Translations under genes and position numbers: made by a program
The notes under the pieces: generated by a model
What the model saw: the letters and a program-made list of their open reading frames with translations, nothing else
Databases searched by the model: none
Told to the model about the DNA's origin: nothing
Shown here: piece by piece, positions 11,803 through 20,348 of the stretch
Layout of the letters: each line of letters starts with the position of its first letter
How positions within the stretch are numbered: the stretch's first letter is position 1
NCBI RefSeq assembly: GCF_004124275.1
Contig: NZ_CP027218.1
Coordinates: 248,001-312,000, forward strand
DNA length: 64,000 nt
Reading direction: 5' to 3'
DNA from: Pseudomonas sp. DTU12.3
GTDB lineage: Bacteria > Pseudomonadota > Gammaproteobacteria > Pseudomonadales > Pseudomonadaceae

Positions 11803-13370
11803 CAATCCTCAAACCGGATCGGACATTTCTCCGGTCCCTCCAGCTTCCGCAACTCCTCCACCACCTGCGGCCGCGCCCGACGCAAGGTCAAACTGCGATT
11901 CTGGCTCAACAACCGCCGCGCCTCCTGATGCAGCATCTCCACTCCCGAATAATCGATGAAGTTGATCTGCTGCGCCTCGATCACCACCCGCGCGCCGTGC
12001 ATGCGCTGCAGGCGCACTTGCAGGTAATGGCTGGCGCCGAAAAAGATCGAGCCGCCGACGCGTAAAACATCGTCCTCACCGTCGCGCCAATGCTGCACAC
12101 GTGGTTGCGAAGTGCGCTTGAGGTAGAAAAACAGCGACGCCAGCACCCCGGCATAAATCGCCGTCTGCAACTCCAGCAGCAAGGTCGCGAGACACGTCAG
12201 CGCCATTACCACGAATTCGGCGCGGCTGACTCGCAGCAACGAGCGAATGCCGCGATGATCCACCAGCCCCCAGGCAATCAGCAGAATGCTGCCCGCCATC
12301 GCCGGAATCGGAATGTGTGAAATCAGCCCCGCACCGAAAATCGCAAACAACGCCACCCAGATCGCTGAAAAAATCCCGGCCAGAGGCGAGCAGGCGCCCG
12401 CCTCGTAACTTAATCCTGAGCGAGTAAATGATCCGGCCGACAACGATCCGGAAAAGAACGCCCCGACAATGTTCGATAAACCTTGCGCACGCACTTCCTG
12501 ATTGGCATCGAGTAATTGCTGCGACCGCGCCGAAATCGAGCGCGCAATCGACAGGCTGGTGACCAGCCCGAGCATGCCCACCGCCACGGCGCTCGGCAGC
12601 AGGCGCAAAATCAAATCCAGATCCAGCGGCAAGCCACTGAACGGCGGCAAACGCCCAACGAACGCACTGACCAGATGCACATGGCCGAACATCGCCGGCC
12701 ACAACCACACCAGCAGGCTGGCCAGGATCAACGTTATCAACAGCGTCGGCCAGCGCGGCAGCAGTTGTTTCAGGACGATGCCGACCACCACCGTGGCCAC
12801 GCCGAGCACCAGCGAAGGTTTATCCACAGCCCTTAGGTGTTGCAGCAGATCCATCAGACTCGCCAGCGCCGTGGCTTTGGCCGGCAATTCCAGGCCCAGC
12901 AGATTCGGCAATTGCCCGATAGCAATCACCACTGCCGCGCCAAGGGTGAAACCGAGCACCACCGAATGCGAGACGAAATTCACCAGCGCGCCGAAGCGCA
13001 GCAAACCGAGCAGCCACTGGAAAACCCCGGCGAGGAAGGTCAGTAGCAGGATCAGCGTGATGTAGTCCTGCGAGGCCGGCACAGCCAAGGGGCTGACGCT
13101 GGCGTACAGCACAATCGAAATCGCTGCGGTCGGGCCGCAAATCAGATGCCACGATGAACCCCACAGGCAAGCGATCAATACCGGGATAATCGCGGCATAC
13201 AGACCGTACTCAGGTGGCAGACCGGCGATCAGCGCGTAGGCAATCGACTGGGGTAACGCGAGAATCGCACCGCTGAGGCCGACGATCAGATCCCGTCCGA
13301 CGCTGGCGCGGGTTTGCCGCGGTAGCCAGGTGAGAAAGGGGAAGAGAGAGTGGCGGCTGGGGAAGGCCAT
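11802..13370 (-). CDS. SulP family anion permease with STAS domain
   Basis: A 522-residue SLC26/SulP transporter. The N-terminal half carries the family signature DLIVGLSGAILALPQSIAYALIAGLPPEYGLYAAIIP at residues 26-62, followed by a run of hydrophobic segments consistent with 12-14 transmembrane helices up to about residue 400. A cytoplasmic STAS domain occupies residues about 425-515, with the INFIDYSGVEMLHQEARRL segment. Substrates of the family include sulfate, bicarbonate and dicarboxylates, so sulfate is only the default guess. It is not linked to sulfur genes except the choline-sulfate module starting 250 bases away. Confidence 0.9.
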   Translation of the reverse strand: MAFPSRHSLFPFLTWLPRQTRASVGRDLIVGLSGAILALPQSIAYALIAGLPPEYGLYAAIIPVLIACLWGSSWHLICGPTAAISIVLYASVSPLAVPASQDYITLILLLTFLAGVFQWLLGLLRFGALVNFVSHSVVLGFTLGAAVVIAIGQLPNLLGLELPAKATALASLMDLLQHLRAVDKPSLVLGVATVVVGIVLKQLLPRWPTLLITLILASLLVWLWPAMFGHVHLVSAFVGRLPPFSGLPLDLDLILRLLPSAVAVGMLGLVTSLSIARSISARSQQLLDANQEVRAQGLSNIVGAFFSGSLSAGSFTRSGLSYEAGACSPLAGIFSAIWVALFAIFGAGLISHIPIPAMAGSILLIAWGLVDHRGIRSLLRVSRAEFVVMALTCLATLLLELQTAIYAGVLASLFFYLKRTSQPRVQHWRDGEDDVLRVGGSIFFGASHYLQVRLQRMHGARVVIEAQQINFIDYSGVEMLHQEARRLLSQNRSLTLRRARPQVVEELRKLEGPEKCPIRFED

Positions 13371-13423
13371 GGATCCTCGCGGTTGGGGTTTTGTTCAAGG
13401 TTATCAGGGTGTCAGGGAAAGGG

Positions 13424-13581
13424 CCCTCACCCTAGCCCTCTCCCGGAGGGAGAGGGGACTGACCGAGGTGTTTGGACTGAATGTGTCGACCTGAGAAATC
13501 AGCGTCGAACTCAGGTCTTGAATCCAACAAATATCGGCTCCCTTCCCCCTCGCCCCCTTGGGGGAGAGGGCTGGGGTGAGG
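13424..13581. repeat. Inverted pair of CCCTCACCC...GGGAGAGGG repeat units
   Basis: Two opposed units at 13424-13457 and 13545-13581. Each carries a short hairpin (CCCTCTCCC-GGA-GGGAGAGGG, and CCCCCTTGGGGGAGAGGG) next to the motif CCCTCACCC or its complement GGGTGAGGG. They lie about 85 bases apart in the 254-base gap between choX and sulP (both minus strand). The core differs from both REP classes in this window. Confidence 0.75.
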
Positions 13582-13624
13582 GGGCAAAAATCTCAAGCCG
13601 ATTACTCATCCAGCCACCCCACAA

Positions 13625-14545
13625 TCAAAGCTTCGCCTTAACCGCCGCCAACGCATCCTTCCCGTCAACCGTCTTCACCCCGTCCAGCCACTTATCCAGC
13701 ACCGCCGGATTCGCCTTGATCCACGCCTTCACCGCCTCGGCATTAGTGACCTTCTTGTTCACCACCTCGGCCATGATGCTGTTCTCCATCGCCTGAGTGA
13801 ACGAAAGATTGGTCAGCAATTTACCCACATTCGGACAGGCCTCGGCGTAACCCTTGCGCGTCAGCGTAAACACGCTGCCGGTGTCGCCGAAGTACTTCTC
13901 GCCGCCCTTCAGGTAATGCATTTTCAACTGCACGTTCATCGGGTGCGGGGTCCAGCCGAGGAAGGTGACGAATTTCTGTTTCTTCACCGCCCGCGACACT
14001 TCGGCGAGCATCGCCTGTTCGCTGGACTCGATCAGCTTCCACTGGCCCATGTCGAAGTCGTTCTTCTTGATGATTTCCTGCAGCGAGATATTCGCTGGCG
14101 CACCCGAACCAATGCCGTAGATCTTGCGCTCGAATTTGTCGGCGTATTTGTTCAGGTCGGCGAAGTTATGCACACCCGCGTCCCACACGTAATCCGGCAC
14201 GGCGAGGGTGAATTCGGTGCCGTCGAGGTTCTTTGCCAATTGCGTGACGTCACCGGTGGCGACGAACTTGTCGTAGAAGCCCTGCTGCGCCGGCATCCAG
14301 TTGCCGAGAAACACATCCACCTGGCCATCCTTCAAACCGCCAAAGGTGATCGGCACCGCGAGGGTGTCGATCTTGGCCTTGTAGCCCATGCCGTCCAGCA
14401 GAAACCCGGTGATGGCGTTGGTCGCGGCGATGTCGCTCCAGCCCGGGTCGGCCATTTTCACCGTGTCGCAACTCTGCTCGGCGAACGCCGAGGCGCTGCT
14501 CAGCGCGAGCAGGCCGACCGTCACTACTGTGGATAACTTGCGCAT
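13625..14545 (-). CDS. choX: Choline (choline-sulfate) ABC transporter substrate-binding protein
   Basis: A 306-residue periplasmic protein of the OpuAC/ChoX type. A signal peptide is visible (MRKLSTVVTVGLLALSSASAFA, cleavage near residue 22). Residues such as WSDIAATNAITGFLLDGMG and VFLGNWMPAQQ belong to the ligand-binding regions of quaternary-amine binders. I start at the ATG at 14545, where the signal peptide begins. It lies 16 bases downstream of betC in the same direction. No permease or ATPase gene is adjacent, so the protein probably shares a transporter encoded elsewhere (inference). Confidence 0.92.
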   Translation of the reverse strand: MRKLSTVVTVGLLALSSASAFAEQSCDTVKMADPGWSDIAATNAITGFLLDGMGYKAKIDTLAVPITFGGLKDGQVDVFLGNWMPAQQGFYDKFVATGDVTQLAKNLDGTEFTLAVPDYVWDAGVHNFADLNKYADKFERKIYGIGSGAPANISLQEIIKKNDFDMGQWKLIESSEQAMLAEVSRAVKKQKFVTFLGWTPHPMNVQLKMHYLKGGEKYFGDTGSVFTLTRKGYAEACPNVGKLLTNLSFTQAMENSIMAEVVNKKVTNAEAVKAWIKANPAVLDKWLDGVKTVDGKDALAAVKAKL

Positions 14546-14561
14546 GGACTTCCCCTTAACA

Positions 14562-16076
14562 TTATTGGTTTTGGCAGGGTTGTGGATAACGTGCTTTGCG
14601 CTCCAGATCATCTAGGTCGATGTGGTTGCGCATGTACTGCTGACTGGCGTCCACCAGCGGCTGGTGATCCCAGCTCTTCAGCTTGCCGATGGATAACGCC
14701 TCGGCAACGAAACGGCGGCGCCGCTGGCTGGCGAGGACCTTCCGGTGAATTGCCGGAATATCCCACTTGGCCCGCGCTTGAGCGAGAAAATCGTCGAACA
14801 GCTGGCGATGTTGCGGCGATTGACTGAGTTCTTCCAATTCGCGCGGATCGTTGCTTACGTCGAAGAGTAGGCAAGGGTCGCTTTCACTGTAGATAAATTT
14901 GTAGGCGCCGCGACGGATCATCATCAACGGGCTGACGGTGCCTTCGGCCATGTATTCGCCGAACACTTCGTCATGGCCGCCCTGCCCTTGCAGGTGTGAG
15001 ACCAGCGAACGGCCATCCAATGGCAGGCCCGGTTCCAGCGTTCCGCCGGCCATTTCCACGAAAGTTGGCAGCAGGTCGGCAGTGGATACGGCAGCACTGA
15101 CACGGCCTGAATCGAACTGCCCTGGCGCACTGATCAACAGCGGCACGCGGGCAGCCATTTCATACCAGTGCATTTTGTACCAGAGGCCTTTCTCGCCGAG
15201 CATGTCGCCGTGGTCGCCGGAGAACACGATGATGGTGTCATCGATCAGCCCGGTTTCTTCGAGGGTTTGCAGAAGTTTGCCGACGTTGGCGTCTATATAG
15301 CTGCACGCACCGAAGTACGCCCGGCGCGCATCACGAATCTTATCCACAGGCAGCGGTTTATCCCACAGGTCGTAAACCTTGAGCAGGCGCTGCGAGTGCG
15401 GATCGAGTTCGTGTTGATCCGGGGTCGTAGGCAAAGGGATATCGGCATCGTCGTACAAATCCCAGAACGCCTTGGGAATGGTGTAGGGGTCGTGTGGGTG
15501 CGTCATTGAAACAGTCAGGCAGAACGGCTGATCGCCATCCTCGCGGATGTGATCAAACAAATACTGCTGCGCTTTGAACACCACCTCTTCATCGAAATCG
15601 AGCTGGTTGGTGCGCACGCACGGCCCAGCCTGCAATACCGAGGACATGTTGTGATACCAGCTCGGCCGTACGTCCGGCTCATCCCAGTTCACTGCCCAGC
15701 CGTAATCGGCCGGGTAGATGTCGCTGGTCAGGCGCTCTTCGTAACCGTGTAACTGATCGGGGCCGCAGAAATGCATCTTGCCCGACAGCGCGGTGCGATA
15801 GCCGAGGCGGCGCAGGTAGTGGGCGTAAGTCGGCACATCGGCGGGGAAATCGGCAGCGTTGTCATAGGCGCCGATCTTGCTCGGCAACTGGCCGCTGACC
15901 AGGGTGAATCGCGACGGCGCGCACAACGGGCTGTTGCAATAAGCGGCATCGAACACCACGCCTTGGGCGGCGAGGCGGGAAAGATTCGGCAGTTTGATCG
16001 GCGACGGGCCGTAGAACGGCAACATTGGCGCGGCCATCTGATCGGCCATGATGAAAAGAATATTCTTGCGCTTCAT
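14562..16076 (-). CDS. betC: Choline-sulfatase BetC
   Basis: A 504-residue type I sulfatase that hydrolyses choline-O-sulfate to choline and sulfate. The sulfatase signature C-x-P-x-R is present as CAPSR near residue 54, the cysteine being the one converted to formylglycine. The metal site DQMAAPML is near residue 12, and HPHDPY and SGDHGDMLGE supply further active-site residues. The C-terminal segment with W-D-x2-P is typical of BetC. I start at 16076 (MKRKNILFIMADQ). It is divergent from a LysR regulator gene and upstream of choX, the standard betC-choX-LysR arrangement of Pseudomonas. Confidence 0.95.
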   Translation of the reverse strand: MKRKNILFIMADQMAAPMLPFYGPSPIKLPNLSRLAAQGVVFDAAYCNSPLCAPSRFTLVSGQLPSKIGAYDNAADFPADVPTYAHYLRRLGYRTALSGKMHFCGPDQLHGYEERLTSDIYPADYGWAVNWDEPDVRPSWYHNMSSVLQAGPCVRTNQLDFDEEVVFKAQQYLFDHIREDGDQPFCLTVSMTHPHDPYTIPKAFWDLYDDADIPLPTTPDQHELDPHSQRLLKVYDLWDKPLPVDKIRDARRAYFGACSYIDANVGKLLQTLEETGLIDDTIIVFSGDHGDMLGEKGLWYKMHWYEMAARVPLLISAPGQFDSGRVSAAVSTADLLPTFVEMAGGTLEPGLPLDGRSLVSHLQGQGGHDEVFGEYMAEGTVSPLMMIRRGAYKFIYSESDPCLLFDVSNDPRELEELSQSPQHRQLFDDFLAQARAKWDIPAIHRKVLASQRRRRFVAEALSIGKLKSWDHQPLVDASQQYMRNHIDLDDLERKARYPQPCQNQ

Positions 16077-16190
16077 GTGATCGCGGCATTCCATAGTGAA
16101 TATTTATGCGACATTGCTGCGATCGAGCATGGAGTCCATGCTGTATCCGGTAAAGCCCGCGTCGGACAATGACTAGGATAAGCACCGCTT
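16077..16190. promoter_or_regulatory. Divergent betC / LysR regulator promoter region
   Basis: A 114-base gap between divergent start codons. It includes the interrupted palindrome ATGGA-GTC-TCCAT-type sequence around 16130-16140 (GCATGGAGTCCATGC), a good candidate LysR operator. The function is inferred from the divergent layout. Confidence 0.5.
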
Positions 16191-17141
16191 ATGTATGAAG
16201 CCTTGGGTGATCTGTCGCTCGACCTGTTGCGCGCATTCGAAGCGGCGGCGCGACATCGCAGTTTTACCGCCGCGTCGGTAGAGCTGGGCACTACGCAACC
16301 GGCGATCAGCCAGCAGATCAAACGCCTGGAAGAGCAACTCGGCACGCGCTTGTTTGATCGCATCTACCGCGGGATCGAATTGACCGAAGTCGGCGCCATC
16401 CTGTTCGAGCAGGTTTCCCTCGGTTTGCAGAATATCGACGCTGGATTGAGCGCAATCAGTGCACAGCAGCAACATGAAGTGCTGCAGGTCGCTACCGATT
16501 TCGCTTTCGCTGCATATTGGCTGATGCCGCGCCTGCACCGCTTCCATGAAGCCAATCCGCATGTCGATGTCAGCCTGGTGACCAGCGAACGCAACCACAA
16601 CATGCTGCGCACCGATATCGACGTGGCAATCCTGTTTGGCGACGGGCGTTTCAAGCAGGGCGAAAGCCATTGGCTGTTCAGCGAAGAAGTGTTCCCGGTG
16701 TGCAGCCCGCAATTGCTCAATGAGCGCGCCCTGCCCTTGCCTGCTCAGGCACTGTTGGAATTGCCGTTGTTGCATCTGCGTGGCGAAAACAGCAGCAACT
16801 GGTTTGACTGGAGCGGCTTGTTTCGCGAGTTAGGCATCAACACGCCGCCGGCGCCGGGGCAATTGCGCTTCGACAATTACACGCTGTTGATCCAGGCGGC
16901 GATTGGCGGGCAGGGGGTGGCGATCGGTTGGCGCCACCTTGTGGATAACTTGCTGACTCAGGGTTTGTTGTGTCGGCCGATTGCTGAAACAACGCTGTCG
17001 CGGTTGGGGTATTACGTGGTGTTGCCGCAGCGCAAACGACGTGGGGCGTTGATTCAGCAGTTTGTCGATTGGTTGATGGTGGAGCAGGCGAACAGCGCCG
17101 AATCGTTGGCCGGGTTGGCGTTGCCTTCGATTGCGGTTTGA
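16191..17141 (+). CDS. LysR-type regulator of choline-sulfate use
   Basis: A 316-residue LysR transcription factor. The N-terminal winged helix-turn-helix is clear (LLRAFEAAARHRSFTAASVELG..., then QPAISQQIKRLEEQLG at residues about 42-58). The effector-binding domain occupies residues 90-300. It is divergent from betC-choX, which is the usual position of the choline-sulfate utilisation regulator, and it probably activates those genes in response to choline-sulfate or choline. A DnaA-box-like nonamer lies at 16940 inside the gene. The family is certain; target and inducer are inferred from context. Confidence 0.9.
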   Translation: MYEALGDLSLDLLRAFEAAARHRSFTAASVELGTTQPAISQQIKRLEEQLGTRLFDRIYRGIELTEVGAILFEQVSLGLQNIDAGLSAISAQQQHEVLQVATDFAFAAYWLMPRLHRFHEANPHVDVSLVTSERNHNMLRTDIDVAILFGDGRFKQGESHWLFSEEVFPVCSPQLLNERALPLPAQALLELPLLHLRGENSSNWFDWSGLFRELGINTPPAPGQLRFDNYTLLIQAAIGGQGVAIGWRHLVDNLLTQGLLCRPIAETTLSRLGYYVVLPQRKRRGALIQQFVDWLMVEQANSAESLAGLALPSIAV

Positions 17142-17147
17142 GGGGCA

Positions 17148-17175
17148 AGAGATCGCAGCCTGCGGCAGCTCCTAC
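17148..17175. repeat. Single REP arm
   Basis: One arm of the GATCGCAGCCTGCGGCAGCTCCTAC class without an inverted partner, in the 30-base gap between the convergent LysR and oxidoreductase genes. It overlaps the end of the latter gene. Confidence 0.7.
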
Positions 17176-17840
17176 GAGGGATCTGTGGCGGCGATGAAAT
17201 TTACGTGTTCGCCCACATGCAGATTCAGCCGCAGCTCATCGGCAATGCCGACCGCCACGCGATTCAGGCGTTCCAGCGGTTCGGCCAGACCCGGTTCCAG
17301 GTTGCCGCCGACCTGACTGAAATGCTCGATGGTCAGTCCAGCCACGCCGTGCGGGGCATTCACCAGCGTCCAGCGCAGCGGGCTGCTTTGCACGGCTTCG
17401 CGGATTTCCTCGGCAGCGTGACGTTGCAGGCGATCATCCAGATCCGGCTCGTCGAGTACGGCAAAATCGCCCACCAGAAACAGTCGCGAGACGTTGGCCA
17501 GTTGCAGGCCATCGACCAGCGCATCGACAGCCAGCACCTGTTCCACCGGCCCCAGCACCACAGATCTTTCCACGTGGTCACTGCTGAACGGCAAACCCGG
17601 CGCATCCAGCAGGCAAATCACCGCCGAACTCCCCGCTACGCTTTGATTGACTCGCTCGACATCGAACAGATCGCCGCTTTTGGTACGCAAACCCGGACGC
17701 GGCGCAAGCGCGGTCAGATCGTCGAGAATGGCGATGACTTCATGCTGGCGGCGCAGCAATTCAGCCATCAACGCACCGCCCAGGCTGGCCATGGCACCAT
17801 AGAGCACCACTTTCACCGTAGGGGTTTCGGCATTTTTCAT
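17172..17840 (-). CDS. NAD(P)-binding Rossmann protein (SDR/NmrA-like)
   Basis: A 222-residue protein with an N-terminal Rossmann fold: VVLYGAMASLGGALMAELL at residues 11-29 replaces the usual GxxGxxG loop, followed by a strand ending in LDD. It lacks an obvious YxxxK pair, so it resembles atypical SDR or NmrA-like NAD(P)H-binding proteins. No pathway is indicated. It is divergent from the DOPA-dioxygenase-like gene. Enzyme activity is not shown by the sequence. Confidence 0.7.
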   Translation of the reverse strand: MKNAETPTVKVVLYGAMASLGGALMAELLRRQHEVIAILDDLTALAPRPGLRTKSGDLFDVERVNQSVAGSSAVICLLDAPGLPFSSDHVERSVVLGPVEQVLAVDALVDGLQLANVSRLFLVGDFAVLDEPDLDDRLQRHAAEEIREAVQSSPLRWTLVNAPHGVAGLTIEHFSQVGGNLEPGLAEPLERLNRVAVGIADELRLNLHVGEHVNFIAATDPS

Positions 17841-17920
17841 GGCTGATCCCTTTTGTTATCCCTTGTATGGCGTGTGACATACGGGCAACGCCGAGGGTTC
17901 GAACCGATTGAGGCTTTCCA

Positions 17921-18247
17921 ATGCAAGTGATCAAGGGCTACCACGCCCACGTCTATTTCGACGCCGTCACCATCAGTCAGGCGCGCGCGTTATGTGATCA
18001 AGCTGCGCAGTTATTCCCGTTGAAGATGGGCCGCGTCCACGAACGCCCGGTCGGCCCACACCCGGACTGGAGCTGCCAATTGGCCTTCGGCCCCGAGCTG
18101 ATTGGCGAGGTGTTGCCATGGCTGGCGCTGAACCGCAAAGGCCTGGTGGTGTTCCTGCACCCGGACACCGGCGATGACTTGCTCGACCATACCGAGCACG
18201 CGATCTGGATGGGCGCGATGCGGCCGCTGGACCTGTCTATTTTTTAA
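17921..18247 (+). CDS. DOPA 4,5-dioxygenase family protein
   Basis: A 108-residue protein of the small DOPA 4,5-dioxygenase-like family. The histidines expected to bind metal are visible in YHAHVYFD (residues 7-14), GPHPDWS near residue 47 and VVFLHPDTGDDLLDHTEHA near residues 76-94. The family extradiol ring-cleavage activity is known from fungal relatives; the bacterial substrate is unknown. Its stop is immediately adjacent to that of the convergent GFA-family gene. Confidence 0.85.
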   Translation: MQVIKGYHAHVYFDAVTISQARALCDQAAQLFPLKMGRVHERPVGPHPDWSCQLAFGPELIGEVLPWLALNRKGLVVFLHPDTGDDLLDHTEHAIWMGAMRPLDLSIF

Positions 18248-18649
18248 TCACAGCGTTTCTTCGGCTTCGCCCGGCAGATGCTCATCCAGGTGCAGCCAAG
18301 GTAATTGGCTGTCGGTCCAGATGTGTCGTTCAGCCGGCGCCCGCTCCGGGTGATCAAGGGTGGCGATGGTCACGTCGATGCTCTCGGGGCTGAGCATTGT
18401 CAGCAACGCCAGTTGCGCGCCGCAATTCGGGCAGAAGAATCGCGCGCAGCTGCTGGACGAGTCATAGCGCGAAGGCGCCCCCGCCAGCCATTGGAAATTC
18501 GCTGCCGCCACGCTGATCCAGGTCGTGACTATTCCGCCGCTGACCTTGCGGCAGATCGAACAATGGCAGTGGGCGATGTCCTGCAACGCCCCGCTGAACT
18601 GATAACGAATGTGTCCGCAATGACAGCCGCCGCTGTGCAATTGGCTCAT
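18248..18649 (-). CDS. GFA (CENP-V) family zinc protein
   Basis: A 133-residue protein of the glutathione-dependent formaldehyde-activating enzyme-like family. All zinc cysteines are visible: GGCHCG at residues 7-12, HCSICRK near residue 30 and FCPNCGA near residue 74. I choose the ATG at 18649 because GGAGG lies 8 bases upstream; a GTG two codons earlier is too close to it. Many members have no proven formaldehyde function, so the role is unknown. Confidence 0.88.
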   Translation of the reverse strand: MSQLHSGGCHCGHIRYQFSGALQDIAHCHCSICRKVSGGIVTTWISVAAANFQWLAGAPSRYDSSSSCARFFCPNCGAQLALLTMLSPESIDVTIATLDHPERAPAERHIWTDSQLPWLHLDEHLPGEAEETL

Positions 18650-18970
18650 GGCCACAGCCTCCTTCCCGGGTTTATTGACTCTAGCCGTATCCGACGGCCG
18701 GTTAACCGTTCATTCAAAGCTTTCTTCAGCGAAAGGTAGCTGAAAGCTTCCGCGATTAGGATCGCCTCCACTTCCGGCAACAGACCGGTTGGCCAACGCG
18801 TGTGATACCACGCACGAACGGCCCAATTAACAACAACAATGGTGATTCTGATGTCCTCTGTAGCCCGCCTCCCCGCTTCAACTCCACCCGTACGCCTCGT
18901 GCTTCGCGTTCTGCGCTGATCCCACCCGATCCGCTCACTCAACTAGCCGCGCTACGCCTGGAGTATTCCC
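18650..18970. promoter_or_regulatory. Upstream region of the citrate transporter, with a Crc/Hfq-type CA motif
   Basis: A gene-free stretch of about 320 bases. It contains AACAACAACAA at 18829-18839, matching the AAnAAnAA catabolite-repression motif bound by Hfq/Crc in Pseudomonas. An ATG overlaps the end of this motif and opens a possible 26-codon upstream ORF (18839-18919). No strong hairpin was seen. The regulatory reading is inference. Confidence 0.45.
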
Positions 18971-20278
18971 ATGCTGACTTTCCTTGGCTTCGCCATGGTC
19001 ATCACGTTCATGTTTTTGATCATGACCAAGCGCCTGTCCGCGCTGATCGCTCTGATCATCATCCCGATTCTGTTCGCGCTGTTCGGTGGTTTCGCACCGA
19101 AGATCGGCCCGATGATGCTCGAGGGCATCACCAAGCTCGCGCCGACCGGCGTGATGCTGATGTTCGCCATTCTCTATTTCGCCCTGATGATCGACTCCGG
19201 CCTGTTCGACCCGGCCGTGCGCAAGATCCTCAAACTGGTCAAGGGCGACCCGCTGAAAGTTTCGGTCGGTACCGCCGTACTGGCGCTCGTCGTCTCCCTC
19301 GATGGTGACGGCGCGACCACTTATATGATCTGCGTGGCCGCGATGCTGCCGCTGTACAGCCGCATCGGCATGAGCCCGCGAATCATGGCCGGCCTGATCA
19401 TTCTCGCCGGTGGCGTGATGAACATGACCCCGTGGGGTGGCCCGACCGCGCGTGCGGCGAGTGCGCTGCATGTCGATCCTTCGGACATTTTCGTACCGAT
19501 GATTCCAGCGATGGCCGCCGGTGTAGTGGCGATCCTGATCATTGCCTACTTCTACGGCAAACGTGAACGTGCACGCCTGGGTGAATTGCACCTGATCGGC
19601 GACGAGATCGATCACAGCGAAATCAGCGTGTCGCAATTCCCGGATGCCCGCCGTCCGAAACTGATCTGGTTCAACGGCCTGCTGACCCTGGCGCTGATGT
19701 GCACGCTGATCGCCGGCCTGCTGCCGCTGCCGGTGCTGTTCATGGTCGCGTTCAGTATCGCGATGATCGTCAACTACCCGTGCCTGCAAATGCAGAAGGA
19801 TCGGGTCGCGGCCCACGCTGGCAGCGTGCTGTCGGTGGTCAGTCTGATTTTCGCGGCGGGTATCTTCACCGGTATCCTCTCCGGAACCGGCATGGTCGAC
19901 GCCATGTCGAAAAGCCTGTTGGCAGTGATTCCGGACTTCCTCGGCCCGTACCTGGCGGTGATCACGGCGCTGGTGAGCATGCCGTTCACATTCTTCATGT
20001 CGAACGACGCGTTTTACTACGGTGTGTTGCCGGTATTGTCCGAAGCGGCCAGCCATTACGGCATCACCGCAGTGGAAATGGCGCGTGCCTCGATCGTCGG
20101 TCAGCCCGTCCACTTGCTCAGCCCGCTGGTGCCGTCGACGTACCTGCTGGTGGCGCTGGCCGGTATCGAGTTCGGTGACCATCAACGTTTCACCCTGAAG
20201 TGGGCAGTACTGGTCTGCCTGTGCATACTGGTGGCTGCATTGCTGTTGGGGACTTTCCCGCTGTTCAGCACTTTGTAA
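18971..20278 (+). CDS. CitMHS family metal-citrate/proton symporter
   Basis: A 435-residue integral membrane protein with about 11-12 hydrophobic segments, starting MLTFLGFAMVITFMFLIM. Family features are KLAPTGVMLMFAILYFALMID near residue 60, SLDGDGATTYMI near residue 110 and the MPFTFFMSNDAFYYG segment near residue 340. Members import citrate complexed with Mg or Ca in symport with protons. It stands alone, preceded by a possible catabolite-repression site and followed by a hairpin at 20297. Confidence 0.92.
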   Translation: MLTFLGFAMVITFMFLIMTKRLSALIALIIIPILFALFGGFAPKIGPMMLEGITKLAPTGVMLMFAILYFALMIDSGLFDPAVRKILKLVKGDPLKVSVGTAVLALVVSLDGDGATTYMICVAAMLPLYSRIGMSPRIMAGLIILAGGVMNMTPWGGPTARAASALHVDPSDIFVPMIPAMAAGVVAILIIAYFYGKRERARLGELHLIGDEIDHSEISVSQFPDARRPKLIWFNGLLTLALMCTLIAGLLPLPVLFMVAFSIAMIVNYPCLQMQKDRVAAHAGSVLSVVSLIFAAGIFTGILSGTGMVDAMSKSLLAVIPDFLGPYLAVITALVSMPFTFFMSNDAFYYGVLPVLSEAASHYGITAVEMARASIVGQPVHLLSPLVPSTYLLVALAGIEFGDHQRFTLKWAVLVCLCILVAALLLGTFPLFSTL

Positions 20279-20296
20279 CGGCATCAACTCACCAAC

Positions 20297-20324
20297 ACGC
20301 CAGCTGCTTGCTGGCGTCTTGGTT
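20297..20324 (+). terminator. Hairpin after the citrate transporter
   Basis: A perfect 8-bp stem ACGCCAGC / GCTGGCGT with a five-base loop, followed by CTTGGTTT. It lies 18 bases after the transporter stop and 24 bases before the terC start, and reads as a modest intrinsic terminator. Confidence 0.65.
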
Positions 20325-20348
20325 TAACACACGCTCAAAGGAATACAC

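Noticed and set aside
18935..20287. 450-codon minus-strand frame opposite the citrate transporter
   Set aside because: Its product is a His/Asp/Arg/Gln-rich mixture with no fold; the plus-strand frame has clear transmembrane segments and family motifs.
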